Below are positions 42,071 to 51,267 of a DNA stretch of 64,000 nucleotides, piece after piece. A program made the translations under genes and the position numbers. The stretch is from Bradyrhizobium sp. Rc3b (GTDB lineage Bacteria; Pseudomonadota; Alphaproteobacteria; Rhizobiales; Xanthobacteraceae): NCBI RefSeq assembly GCF_900114915.1, contig NZ_FOUS01000013.1, positions 62,001 through 126,000 of the forward strand, read 5' to 3'. The notes below the pieces were generated by a model. The model did not search any database. It was not told the DNA's origin and saw only the letters and a list, made by a program, of their open reading frames with translations. Each line of letters begins with the position of its first letter. The stretch's first letter is position 1.

Positions 42071-42766
42071 ATGACGATGGTAGCGCTCATTCCTGCACGT
42101 GGTGGTTCGAAGGGGATCGTTGGCAAGAACCTGGCTCTTTGCGGTGGGCGCTCGTTGCTGGATTGGACGACGGAAGCGGCGCTCCAGTCGGGCGTTATCG
42201 ACCGGACCATTCTCTCGACCGATGACGATGCAATCGCCGAGGCTGGCAATGGCCTCGGGCTGGAGGTTCCATTTAGGCGGCCGGCCGACCTTGCCGGTGA
42301 TCAGGCGCTGATGCTCGATGTCATGCAGCACTGCCTGGCTGCTCTCCGTAATGAAGGCACGGATGTCGAAGCGCTCGTGCTCCTGCAGCCGACGTCTCCC
42401 TTTCGACGCGCTCACCATGTTCGGGAGGCGGTTCAGAAATTTCGTGCGCGCTCTGCGGCGACGCTCGTGAGCGTGGTTCGCGTTCCGCACCGATTCGTTC
42501 CGGAAGCGCAGATGCGCGAAGAGGATGGAAAGCTCGTTCCTTATCTCGGCGGCCAGGTTGGTCGCACCCGGCGGCAGGACAAGGAGGTCTCTTACGGCCG
42601 CAATGGTCCTGTCGTCCTGATCGTTCGAGGCGATGTGCTGGATTCAGGGATGCTATATGGCAGCCCCACTGTCGCCTATGAGATGGATGAGATTGCATCG
42701 ATTGATATCGACACGCCGGAAGATCTCCGCTTGGCCGATCATTTGATGAAGACCGGCTACGCATGA
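42071..42766 (+). CDS. neuA: CMP-N-acylneuraminate cytidylyltransferase (NeuA-like), 231 aa
   Basis: Activates the nonulosonic acid with CTP. VALIPARGGSKGIVGKNLAL is the nucleotide-binding signature, LQPTSPFRRAHHVREAV the second motif, and ASIDIDTPEDLRLADHLM the C-terminal metal-binding Asp pair. Length is that of single-domain NeuA. The start ATG 42071 has little ribosome site and begins 31 bp after neuC; ATG 42077 is also possible. The stop overlaps ATG 42763 of the next gene (ATGA). Confidence 0.85.
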   Translation: MTMVALIPARGGSKGIVGKNLALCGGRSLLDWTTEAALQSGVIDRTILSTDDDAIAEAGNGLGLEVPFRRPADLAGDQALMLDVMQHCLAALRNEGTDVEALVLLQPTSPFRRAHHVREAVQKFRARSAATLVSVVRVPHRFVPEAQMREEDGKLVPYLGGQVGRTRRQDKEVSYGRNGPVVLIVRGDVLDSGMLYGSPTVAYEMDEIASIDIDTPEDLRLADHLMKTGYA

Positions 42767-44442
42767 TGCGACAGCTGATCGAACGTATTCGCCGCACGCC
42801 GCTTGCCGGGCCCCTCACTGATGTCGTGGCATTTGGAGCGGCGCCACGCCGTGCGCTTCGGTTACTAGGTGACGTCAGAGCAACAGCCGCTGATGCCGAA
42901 TTCGTTCGCAGGTTTCCAAAGCCTACGTCGAATGCACCTCGGCTTCTAATCCTCAGCATGACGAACTCCTCCTACAATGCAAAGGTGGAGGGAATGCTCG
43001 CATTGGCCATGCGACGACGCGGATGGCAGGTTCAGGTCGTTACCTCGTCGCTTTACACGAATGCGAAACGAATTTTCCGTGCGTACGGGGTCACAGATTT
43101 CATCGACTTCGAGAAATTGATTTCTGAAACTGATGTCGTCAGCGCCGGCGTAGCCGAGCTTAATCGACGGAAGAACGATCCCACGGATTTTCAGTCGGTC
43201 CTCGAATGGATGTACAGAGATGCGTGGATCGGCCCCCAACTTTTGTCGTCGATCTCCCGTCGGCAATTCGATGGTGCGCCAGACCCACGCGATCCTGCGG
43301 TCAGAGAACAGCTTTTCAGCCAGCTTCTTCAGTCGGTTAAGTTTGTGTGCGCCGCAGAGCAAACATTCGCCCAGCGCAAACCGGATCTAATAATCGTCAA
43401 TGAGCCGAACTACCACGTTCTGGGCCCTTTCGTGGATGTCGCGATTGCGCAGCGCATTCCCACGATCCATTTCATCCAGCCGTCCCGCGACGATGGCCTG
43501 GTGCTGAAAAAGCTGACGAGGGAAACACGCCGCATTCACCCCAATTCGATTACGAAACAGACGCTCGAGAGTCTGGTGAGTTCCCCCTGGGGGGAGACGC
43601 AGGAAGCCGAGCTCGACGACGAGTTCCAACGGCGGTATGGCGGAGTATGGAAAATCCAAGCGCGCAACCAGCCGGGTACGATCGACATGTCAAAAGGTCA
43701 GATCCTCGATGAACTGAAGCTGGACCCGTCGAAGCCTATCGCGGTGTTGTTCTCGCACGTGCTGTGGGACGCAAATTTGTTCTACGGCCGCGATATATTT
43801 GAAAATTATGGCCACTGGTTTATCGAGACAGTCAAGGCAGCTGTCGCGAATCCGCGCCTGAACTGGATCATCAAGCTTCATCCCGCCAATATATGGAAGC
43901 GCAAGCTGTCCGGCGTCACCGCTGAGTATGGCGAGATGCGTTTGATCAGGGAGCAAATCGGCGAATTGCCGGCCCATGTCAGGGTGTTAGAGGCCGAAAC
44001 CAGGATCAGTACGCTCTCCCTGTTCAAAGCGATTAACGTCGGCATCACGGTGCGTGGCAGTATCGGTTATGAGCTGCCCTGTTTTGGCGTCCCCGTCGTG
44101 ACTGCGGGGACCGGACGTTACTCCGGGTTTGGTTTTACCGAAGACCACGACAGTCGGGAAAGCTATTTGGCTACGTTGTGCCACCTGGAAGACTTGGGAG
44201 GTATCGATGAGGTACGTACGCATCGTGCTCGCGTGCATGCACACGCTTTATTCGTGCGCCGTCCTTGGATTTTCAGCAGTTTCGAGACCCGCATCGGTGG
44301 GGATGTCGCAGATCCGCTGTATCAGAACCTGACACTGAAGGCCGGATCAAATGCTGACATCGGCAAAATCGGAGATCTGGATCGATTCGCGGATTGGGCC
44401 ACGGCTGCTGACGATCTCGACTACCTTGCTCCGTCGCGCTGA
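42763..44442 (+). CDS. Capsule-type glycosyltransferase (KpsC/KpsS-like GT-B), 559 aa
   Basis: Residues about 60-110 (APRLLILSMTNSSYNAKVEG to VVTSSLYTNA) form a first Rossmann-like half. The second half carries NWIIKLHPANIWKRKLSG with the HP motif seen in capsule synthesis and CMP-sugar glycosyltransferases, and ISTLSLFKAINVGITVRGSI GYELPCFGVPVV, the donor-binding region. ATG 42763 overlaps the neuA stop, which suggests it uses the CMP-activated sugar made by the upstream genes. Exact linkage unknown. Confidence 0.7.
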   Translation: MMRQLIERIRRTPLAGPLTDVVAFGAAPRRALRLLGDVRATAADAEFVRRFPKPTSNAPRLLILSMTNSSYNAKVEGMLALAMRRRGWQVQVVTSSLYTNAKRIFRAYGVTDFIDFEKLISETDVVSAGVAELNRRKNDPTDFQSVLEWMYRDAWIGPQLLSSISRRQFDGAPDPRDPAVREQLFSQLLQSVKFVCAAEQTFAQRKPDLIIVNEPNYHVLGPFVDVAIAQRIPTIHFIQPSRDDGLVLKKLTRETRRIHPNSITKQTLESLVSSPWGETQEAELDDEFQRRYGGVWKIQARNQPGTIDMSKGQILDELKLDPSKPIAVLFSHVLWDANLFYGRDIFENYGHWFIETVKAAVANPRLNWIIKLHPANIWKRKLSGVTAEYGEMRLIREQIGELPAHVRVLEAETRISTLSLFKAINVGITVRGSIGYELPCFGVPVVTAGTGRYSGFGFTEDHDSRESYLATLCHLEDLGGIDEVRTHRARVHAHALFVRRPWIFSSFETRIGGDVADPLYQNLTLKAGSNADIGKIGDLDRFADWATAADDLDYLAPSR

Positions 44443-44508
44443 CGGGTCGGTGGGTCTTCCCTCGGTGAATTCTGCGTCATGGCTCAGAGCGATACGGGGG
44501 GCACTAAG

Positions 44509-45780
44509 ATGAGCGATTTGTCCGTCGTCCATTTGACTCAATCCGATAACGAGGGCGGCGCAAACAGGGCTGCGTATCGGATTCACAAGAACCTTCAATC
44601 GATCGGATTACATTCCACGTTTCATGTCGGACGAAAGCATCTCGACGACAGTTCCGTGGTCGCCGCGCACCTGCCGGGCGCAGGCCTGCCGGTGAGCGAC
44701 GTCATCGCTTACCTGAACGCGCGCAAACTAAGGAGCTATCCACGCAAGCTGGCGACTCCGTTCTCGCCTGTTGGACTGCGATACGGTCAATTGAGCGCCA
44801 GGCTGATCTCGGAAGCGGACGTGATTTGTGCGCATTGGATCGCCGGCGCGTTCCTCAATTTCAGGCAGCTTGTGGCGATAAGGAAGCCGATCGTATGGCG
44901 TCTCTCGGATATCTGGCCGTTCAGCGGGGGCTGCCATTATCCCGGAAGTTGCGAGCGCTTCGAGCATGGCTGCGGGTCTTGTCCGCAGCTTGGTAGTGAC
45001 ACAGATGAGGATCTCTCTCGCGCAGGCATTGAAGCGAGAAGAAGCGCATTTGCGCGCCTGGACCTGACAATTGCGGCCCCTAGCCGCTGGATCGCCGGCC
45101 TGGCGCGGCGTTCCAGCCTTTTCGGCGACCGACGTATCGAGCATATCCCCACCGGGGTTGACCTGAACGTGTTCCGCCCCCGAGACAGAATGGAAGCGAG
45201 GCGACGATTTGGATGGCCGGAAAATGGTCAGATTGTCCTGTTTGGCGCACTCGGCGCGACGGAGGATCCCCGGAAGGGGTATGCACATTTCTTGAAGGCA
45301 ATCGAACTTGTTACGTCGTCCGGACGTAAGGACTTGACGCTCGTGGTCTTCGGCGGAGTGGTGGCCGCTGCGGCAAATTCAATCGGTGGATTCCCGATAT
45401 ATCATCTAGGCCAGGTGAACTCCGAAGAGCTGCTATCTTTTGTATATTCCGCGGCAGACGTGCTGATGGCTCCATTTCTTGAAGATAATCTTCCGAACGT
45501 CGTTATTGAAGCGATTGCTTGCGGCACGCCCGTTGTTGCGTTTGAAGCCGGTGGAATCCCGGATGCTATCGAGCACGGGGTAAACGGATATCTTGCGCCG
45601 ATCGGCAGCGACGCGGATCTGGCGAACGCCCTTCTGATGGCGCTGGACCATCTTGACGATGAATTGCGCGCGTCGGCTCGCAAGACCGCAGTCGAAAAAT
45701 TTGATATTACAAGCTGTTCGCGGGCATATGGAGCCTTGTTTCGGGATCTGACAGGCGTGCACAGAAAGTCAAATGAGTGA
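44509..45780 (+). CDS. Glycosyltransferase family 4, 423 aa
   Basis: GT-B fold retaining enzyme. VHLTQSDNEGGANRAAYRIH is the N-terminal acceptor-side loop and IEHIPTGVDLNVFRPRDR opens the C-terminal domain. The donor site is NVVIEAIACGTPVVAFEAGG IPDAIEHGVNGYL with the EX7E-like pattern. A cysteine-rich insert (GGCHYPGSCERFEHGCGSCP) near residues 143-165 is also typical of this subfamily, found in many polysaccharide loci. ATG 44509 has a GGGGGG tract 8 bp upstream; ATG 44479 is less likely. The next gene starts 12 bp after the stop. Confidence 0.85.
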   Translation: MSDLSVVHLTQSDNEGGANRAAYRIHKNLQSIGLHSTFHVGRKHLDDSSVVAAHLPGAGLPVSDVIAYLNARKLRSYPRKLATPFSPVGLRYGQLSARLISEADVICAHWIAGAFLNFRQLVAIRKPIVWRLSDIWPFSGGCHYPGSCERFEHGCGSCPQLGSDTDEDLSRAGIEARRSAFARLDLTIAAPSRWIAGLARRSSLFGDRRIEHIPTGVDLNVFRPRDRMEARRRFGWPENGQIVLFGALGATEDPRKGYAHFLKAIELVTSSGRKDLTLVVFGGVVAAAANSIGGFPIYHLGQVNSEELLSFVYSAADVLMAPFLEDNLPNVVIEAIACGTPVVAFEAGGIPDAIEHGVNGYLAPIGSDADLANALLMALDHLDDELRASARKTAVEKFDITSCSRAYGALFRDLTGVHRKSNE

Positions 45781-45792
45781 TGCAAGGACGAG

Positions 45793-46956
45793 ATGATGCA
45801 GGGACAACAGATCGATTGCAGCCAGCCGATTTCCGTCGTGCACGTGCTGAGGACTTATGGTCTGCACGGAGGCGAGCGCCAGCTGGGACGCCTTTTCTCG
45901 GCCGAAGATGCGACGCGTTATAGGAATGTCTTTTATTCAATATATCGCAACAAGGCCTGCGACCACTATTATTCGGCGATACCGGGGCTGGAGCAAAAGA
46001 CCATTTTGAATCTTGAGGCACCGGTATTCCCTTCACTTCGTCGCGAAATGGTGCTGTTGCTTCTGTTGTTGCCAATTCTGCAAATCCGCGTGCTGTATGA
46101 ATTGGCGAGGAGTGATTGCCGAATTTGCGTCGCTCATGGCATTCAGGCTGCGGCAGCTTGCTGGATCGCCGCGTGGACGGTGCCGCGAATTCGCTTCGTC
46201 TATGTTCACCGCGGGACGAAGTCCGAGGCAGGCTCGCACCCTGTCTTCAAGCTTCTGTACCGGCCATTCGACGTTGTTGCCGGCGTGTCTGTTGCAACAG
46301 CCGATTCGTTGAAGGCTTTGGTGCGCTCCGGAAAAGTGTTGACGCTCGAGAATGGGATCGATTGGCAAGCATTTGCCAAGGTGGCGGAAAATTGTGAGCC
46401 TAGGAAGCAAGCGGGCGTTACGACACTTATCTCTTCGGCGCGTTTATTGCCACACAAGGCTCAGGCGTTCCTGCTGCAAGCCTTTGCCCTTCTCGTGAAG
46501 ATAAAGCCCGATGTTGAATTGACCGTCGCCGGTGACGGACCCGAGCTTGACAATCTCGTTGCCCTGGCTGCTAGCCTTGGTATTGCAGACAAGGTGCAAT
46601 TTGTCGGTCATGTTTCCGACATCAGCTGTCGAATCGTGAACAGCGATATTTTCGTTCACGCCTCGGAGGTCGAGGGCATGAGCAACGCGGTGCTCGAAGC
46701 TATGACGCTTGCCATTCCGAGTGTTGTCGTTGACGCGCCGGGAGTTTCCGAGTGCCATCTCAATGGCATAACCGGATACATCGTCGAGCGCCGTGCGGCA
46801 GCGATGGCCGAGAAGCTTGCCATATTGGTTGATAATGCATCACTGAGACGTCAAATGGGCAAGGAAGCCAGACGTCGTGTGCAAGAGCAGTATTCGATCT
46901 CTGCCAATGTCAGGCGCTATCACACGCTCTATGATCAGCTATTGGAGCAAAGCTGA
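45793..46956 (+). CDS. Glycosyltransferase family 4, 387 aa
   Basis: VVHVLRTYGLHGGERQLGRL is the opening strand and Gly-rich acceptor loop; VLTLENGIDWQAF starts the second domain; LLPHKAQAFLLQAFALLVKI, ELTVAGDGPELDNLVALAAS, and VHASEVEGMSNAVLEAMTLA IPSVVVDAPG form the nucleotide-sugar site. AAGGA lies before ATG 45793. The TGA overlaps the ATG of the asparagine synthase gene by one base, so the two are coupled. Confidence 0.85.
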   Translation: MMQGQQIDCSQPISVVHVLRTYGLHGGERQLGRLFSAEDATRYRNVFYSIYRNKACDHYYSAIPGLEQKTILNLEAPVFPSLRREMVLLLLLLPILQIRVLYELARSDCRICVAHGIQAAAACWIAAWTVPRIRFVYVHRGTKSEAGSHPVFKLLYRPFDVVAGVSVATADSLKALVRSGKVLTLENGIDWQAFAKVAENCEPRKQAGVTTLISSARLLPHKAQAFLLQAFALLVKIKPDVELTVAGDGPELDNLVALAASLGIADKVQFVGHVSDISCRIVNSDIFVHASEVEGMSNAVLEAMTLAIPSVVVDAPGVSECHLNGITGYIVERRAAAMAEKLAILVDNASLRRQMGKEARRRVQEQYSISANVRRYHTLYDQLLEQS

Positions 46957-48893
46957 TGTGCGGTCTGGTCGGCGGAATCTGGCGTGATGGCCGATTGCTG
47001 ACGGCCGATGCCGTAGCCGCTGCATTATGTTCATTGGCTCATCGGGGGCCTGACGCCGCCGGCGATTACCTCGACGCCGGCGTGTTTCTTGGTCACCGGC
47101 GCCTGAGCATCATCGACCTCGATGCGCGCTCCACGCAGCCGATGCACACCGGGGCGCTAAGCATCGTGTTTAATGGCGAGATTTATAACTATCGCGAATT
47201 GCGCGCGGCTCTCCAGGTCCGTGGCTGTGTTTTTCGTACGCAGTCAGACACGGAAGTGTTGCTTGCGGCCTTTGCCTTGGACGGACTGAACGCGCTGCAG
47301 ACGTTCGAGGGCATGTTTTCATTTGCCATCTGGGACAGAGAGGCCCGGCGGCTAACGCTTGCGCGCGATCGTTACGGCGAGAAGCCGCTGGTGTATCTCG
47401 AGGACAGGCAACGGCTTCTGTTCGGCTCCGAGATTCCTGCGGTCGACATCCTCGCGGAAAATAGCCTCGAAGTCGACCGGAGCAATCTGCCGTCGTTCTT
47501 TCGATTCTCGTATCTGCCGATTCCGATGACCCCGTATCGGGACATGAAACAGTTGCGCCCGGGCCACTGGCTGCAGCTCGATGTTGACGATTGGGCCATT
47601 CGTGAGGGGCGATATTATCGACTTCCTGGTCGGGCGCAGAAGGCTGGCAGCGTCTCGTTTGATGATGCGAAACAAGAGCTGCGACAGAGGCTCGTCACGT
47701 CTGTCGAGCAACGCCTGGCCGCATCGGATGTGCCAATTGCCACATTCTTGAGCGGTGGCTTGGATTCCTCGATTGTTTCGAGCATCGCAGCAAAAGTATC
47801 CGGCCGGGGGATTGCCGCATATTCCATCGGCTTTCCGAATGACCCCCCTTTCGATGAATCGCCATATGCGAGGATGCTTGCTTCCCGGTATCCCCGCATC
47901 GATCATCACGTCATCGATGTCACGGAAGATGGCCTGATGGATTTCACCAATAAGACACTGGCGTTGCTAGGTGAACCTTACGCGGATGCATCCATCATTC
48001 CGACAGCATTTCTCTGTTCGCACGTGAAAGAAAAGGTGATCCTCGGCGGCGACGGCGCAGATGAATTGTTTGGGGGGTACGGCGTCTATTCCGCGATGAT
48101 GATGAGTGCCCGCATTCCCCGTTGGGCCAAGCGTCTGGCTCAGATACTTCCGATACATCGGAACCCGGCAAGTCTCGAAAATCCGATTCTTCGAGCGGCT
48201 GCATTCTTTCGAATGCATTTGCGGCCGACAGGGGCAGAGGAGTACCTATCGTGGCGTTCTTATGCGTCCCCGCAGCAAATCGAGAGTTTGGGGTTTGATG
48301 TTGGTCTCGCTGAGGAGTCGCAAGCGGATTGGCTCGCTGCCGACTTGCGTGACCTCCACGATATTCTTCGAACGGATATCGAATTCAATTTGCCGGGTGA
48401 TATGCTCAAGAAAGTCGACCTCGCGAGCATGCAACATAGTCTGGAAGTGAGGCTCCCGTTTCTCGATTCGGGCCTGGTAGAGTTTGCCCTAAGCTTGCCT
48501 TCGGAATTCCTGATTAAGCGAGGTGTGCGTAAGTACATTCTGCGAGAGGCGTTCAAAGATGATTTGCCTACCGATATTCTGACACGTGGTAAGAAAGGCT
48601 TTCTGCTTCCGATACGCAAATGGATGAAGTCGGGCAAAATGCGGGAGGAGCTGTTGGAGATGGCTAGGAGGCAGACGGTGCTAGATTGGCGATCGATCCA
48701 GAGTTTTGCGGATGAGCATCGCTCCGGAATTGTCGATCATTCGCCATTACTCTGGGCAAGCTATGTTCTCCTAAAGTGGGATTTGAAGCATGGGGCGCGA
48801 ATGACGGCATCACAAAGTCCCGAGAGCATCTTGGGCGAGAGCGCACATCGGGGGGGAGAATGCCAGCGAATTTACCAGGCGCCTGGTTTCTAG
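46956..48893 (+). CDS. asnB: Asparagine synthase-like glutamine amidotransferase, 645 aa
   Basis: Class II glutaminase domain with nucleophile Cys2 (MCGLVGGIW), FNGEIYNYRELR and TQSDTEVLLAAF, followed by the ATP-pyrophosphatase synthetase domain: ATFLSGGLDSSIVSSIAAKV (P-loop SGGxDS), GYVGDGADELFGGY-type motif VILGGDGADELFGGYGVYSA, and LKKVDLASMQHSLEVRLPFL DSGLVEFAL. In polysaccharide loci this family amidates the carboxyl groups of uronic or related sugar acids rather than making asparagine. A second, distant copy is at 61341. Context with a UDP-ManNAc dehydrogenase-type gene supports a sugar-acid role. Confidence 0.85.
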   Translation: MCGLVGGIWRDGRLLTADAVAAALCSLAHRGPDAAGDYLDAGVFLGHRRLSIIDLDARSTQPMHTGALSIVFNGEIYNYRELRAALQVRGCVFRTQSDTEVLLAAFALDGLNALQTFEGMFSFAIWDREARRLTLARDRYGEKPLVYLEDRQRLLFGSEIPAVDILAENSLEVDRSNLPSFFRFSYLPIPMTPYRDMKQLRPGHWLQLDVDDWAIREGRYYRLPGRAQKAGSVSFDDAKQELRQRLVTSVEQRLAASDVPIATFLSGGLDSSIVSSIAAKVSGRGIAAYSIGFPNDPPFDESPYARMLASRYPRIDHHVIDVTEDGLMDFTNKTLALLGEPYADASIIPTAFLCSHVKEKVILGGDGADELFGGYGVYSAMMMSARIPRWAKRLAQILPIHRNPASLENPILRAAAFFRMHLRPTGAEEYLSWRSYASPQQIESLGFDVGLAEESQADWLAADLRDLHDILRTDIEFNLPGDMLKKVDLASMQHSLEVRLPFLDSGLVEFALSLPSEFLIKRGVRKYILREAFKDDLPTDILTRGKKGFLLPIRKWMKSGKMREELLEMARRQTVLDWRSIQSFADEHRSGIVDHSPLLWASYVLLKWDLKHGARMTASQSPESILGESAHRGGECQRIYQAPGF

Positions 48894-50431
48894 GGATGAA
48901 AGTTGGCCTTCTAGATGGAACAAAGGGGAAAGCTTTTACTGCGCTATTCATGTTCTCTGTTGCAGTGATCTGGTGCTTCGTCAGATCTACTTACGTGGAT
49001 AGCGGGAAAACTGGCTTAGCCGAGGACGTCGTCCCGGTAGGTATAAGAATCGGTTTCTTGATTGCGGTATCCCTGCCGGCTTTCCTATTTGTTCTGAGCC
49101 GATCTCATCTAGCCTGGCTAGCAGGACTGTCCGCTGCGCTTGGTGCTTTGCCGCGCGTGCCGTTGCTGCCATTCCTATACGACTACGCGCATATGACTGT
49201 TTTATTGTGGTCGCTTGTACTGTTCACGGAATATGTGCGTGGCGCGGAAAGGGGGAAGGCACCGCTCCATGCAAAATTGTTCGCACTGTATTTTTTGACT
49301 GCGATCCTATCAGCCATTATCAACTACGTTATTTTCGGTAACCTATGGCAGTTGAAGGTCGGGGTCGCATTCTTTCTTCTCTTTGGCCCTGTCTGCTTCC
49401 TGATCTATGCGTTAGCCGTCAAGCGCGATGGATGCGTGGCGGATTTCGACCGGCTGCTTGACGGATTCGTGTGGGGTGTATTTGCGCAGGTTGTCATCGC
49501 GTTCTTTGCGATACCGGCGCTGATCTATTCGACTCAATATGAAGGTAATGATACAATTCTAGGACTAGGATACTACTACAGATATAAGGCGACCTTTCCT
49601 GGCCCAGTATCTCTCGGCTTTTTCTTTCTGACTTCCGTTCCGCTGACGTTGCTCTGGTTACACCGCCGGGGGAGCACATCTTCGATGGCCTCGATATATT
49701 TTCAGATTGTTCCTTGGCTGATGATGGCGACGGCGAGCCGGACTGTCCGCATTGCTGCAATCGCACCATTCTTGATGCTGCTGATTTTGAAGGCTACACG
49801 GCGGACCATGGTTTTTATGCTGCCGTCAGCCATTCTGGCATACTGGATATGCTTTTCATATGTGTCTCTGCCAGCTGCTTTGACAGTGTTGTTCGGCGGT
49901 GCAATTGATCCAAGTCTAAATATGTCCGAGCGCTTTTTTGTGACGAACGATCGCGTTGAGCTGGTCCGAGAGGCAACTCTTCAAATGTTGCATGCTTCTC
50001 TTGCGACGAGGCTTTTTGGTTTTGGCCCGGGTGTGGGCGGCTACAGCGCAAGCGGATATCCTATCCCGCACAATATGCTGATGAATCTCTGGGTTGAGAC
50101 TGGAGTACTAGGTACTGCGAGTTTTTTCGGTTTTCTCGTCACTTTGTTCTGGGCCGTATTTCGCCATGTGACAGCGCTGCAAACTGACCCTGTTTCCGCT
50201 CGGCTGCTGGCGATTGGGTTGATTTCATTTGCTCTTGCGAATGCGGCGTATCAGACGAGCTACTGGGGCTATGCGCTGATCTTGATTCTGTTGGTGGTCT
50301 GCGGCATCCGCCTATACGACGTTGGTGACGCCAATCCGACTTCCGCCAGCCGGGCTAGTTCTTCGCGTGCCGAGCATCGACGACCTTTCCCATTTCGACT
50401 GGGCCTAACTGGCAAAGCTAAGGATGTTTGA
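48860..50431 (+). CDS. O-antigen polymerase/ligase-like membrane protein (Wzy-type), about 523 aa
   Basis: Twelve or so hydrophobic segments with a periplasmic loop containing LFGFGPGVGGYSASGYPIPH NMLMNLWVETGVLG: the family's GPG and HN..L..ETG pattern of glycan polymerases and ligases. Start alternatives are ATG 48860 (GGGGGGAG immediately before) and ATG 48896 right after the previous stop; the first helix begins at AFTALFMFSVAVIW. Together with the flippase it points to a Wzx/Wzy-dependent polysaccharide. Confidence 0.75.
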   Translation: MPANLPGAWFLGMKVGLLDGTKGKAFTALFMFSVAVIWCFVRSTYVDSGKTGLAEDVVPVGIRIGFLIAVSLPAFLFVLSRSHLAWLAGLSAALGALPRVPLLPFLYDYAHMTVLLWSLVLFTEYVRGAERGKAPLHAKLFALYFLTAILSAIINYVIFGNLWQLKVGVAFFLLFGPVCFLIYALAVKRDGCVADFDRLLDGFVWGVFAQVVIAFFAIPALIYSTQYEGNDTILGLGYYYRYKATFPGPVSLGFFFLTSVPLTLLWLHRRGSTSSMASIYFQIVPWLMMATASRTVRIAAIAPFLMLLILKATRRTMVFMLPSAILAYWICFSYVSLPAALTVLFGGAIDPSLNMSERFFVTNDRVELVREATLQMLHASLATRLFGFGPGVGGYSASGYPIPHNMLMNLWVETGVLGTASFFGFLVTLFWAVFRHVTALQTDPVSARLLAIGLISFALANAAYQTSYWGYALILILLVVCGIRLYDVGDANPTSASRASSSRAEHRRPFPFRLGLTGKAKDV

Positions 50432-50432
50432 T

Positions 50433-50993
50433 ATGGATCTGCGCGATATGTCGAAGGGCGATGCTGCGTCGCGCATCATGGACCGAAAGACCACTGTTGT
50501 CTCCCCTTGGCTTACTTTGGTCGAACGAGCGGTCGTGGACGGGCAGGGAGCGTCGATAGGTAGTTTCCACGGGCTTTTGCTAGCAGATTATGTTTCTGTG
50601 ATTGCGGTCACGGCCGACGGGATGCTGCCCCTGGTCCGGCAGTTCCGTCCTGCCATCGAACGTTTGACGCTGGAGTTCCCCGGCGGGCTGCTCGATAAAG
50701 GGGAAGAGCCGGAGCACTGTGCGTTACGCGAGCTTTCGGAGGAGGTAGGTCTGCAGGCCCCGCACGTTATCAGCTTGGGAGAACTCCTCCCGGACTCTGG
50801 AAGGCTGGGTAATAGGTTGTGGGGCTTCGTGGCGCCATTGGCGGAAAAACAGGCAAGTTGGACCCCTGAGCCGGATCTGGAGATCAGCTGGGTCAGTCTG
50901 GCGACGCTGGAGGATTATATTCGTCATGGCACCTTCAATCATGCCCCCCATCTGGCAATGTTCGCCGTCGCCCGCTTGCGGGGTCTGATCTGA
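50433..50993 (+). CDS. NUDIX hydrolase (ADP-ribose/sugar-nucleotide pyrophosphatase-like), 186 aa
   Basis: The NUDIX box is complete: GGLLDKGEEP, then CALRELSEEVGL, giving GX5EX7REUXEEXGU. Upstream LVRQFRPAIERLTLEFPGG matches the ADP-ribose and sugar-nucleotide pyrophosphatase branch. ATG 50433 has AAGGAT about 8 bp upstream; ATG 50424 lies inside that site. It probably regulates or recycles nucleotide sugars or ADP-ribose; its link to the polysaccharide genes is by position only. Confidence 0.85.
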   Translation: MDLRDMSKGDAASRIMDRKTTVVSPWLTLVERAVVDGQGASIGSFHGLLLADYVSVIAVTADGMLPLVRQFRPAIERLTLEFPGGLLDKGEEPEHCALRELSEEVGLQAPHVISLGELLPDSGRLGNRLWGFVAPLAEKQASWTPEPDLEISWVSLATLEDYIRHGTFNHAPHLAMFAVARLRGLI

Positions 50994-51267
50994 CCGTTTC
51001 GGTGCCGTATGGCGGGATCCGGTCAGCTGACCAGGATCAATCGCGTGGCCTCTGTGCAAGCACGGTCTCGGGGAGCAACCATCATCCTGACAAAGCTGAC
51101 ACGCGCTAGTAGAGTACGATAGTCGAGCGTTTTGAAAGGTCTGGCGGCTCATTCGCGAAAGCCATTGCAGCCAACTCAGCCATTAACAAACAGCAAGACA
51201 CAACGGGCAGTATCGTCTATTGGGAGGCGAGAAATCGACTCTTTTTTTGGGTTAAAAGATCTCGACC

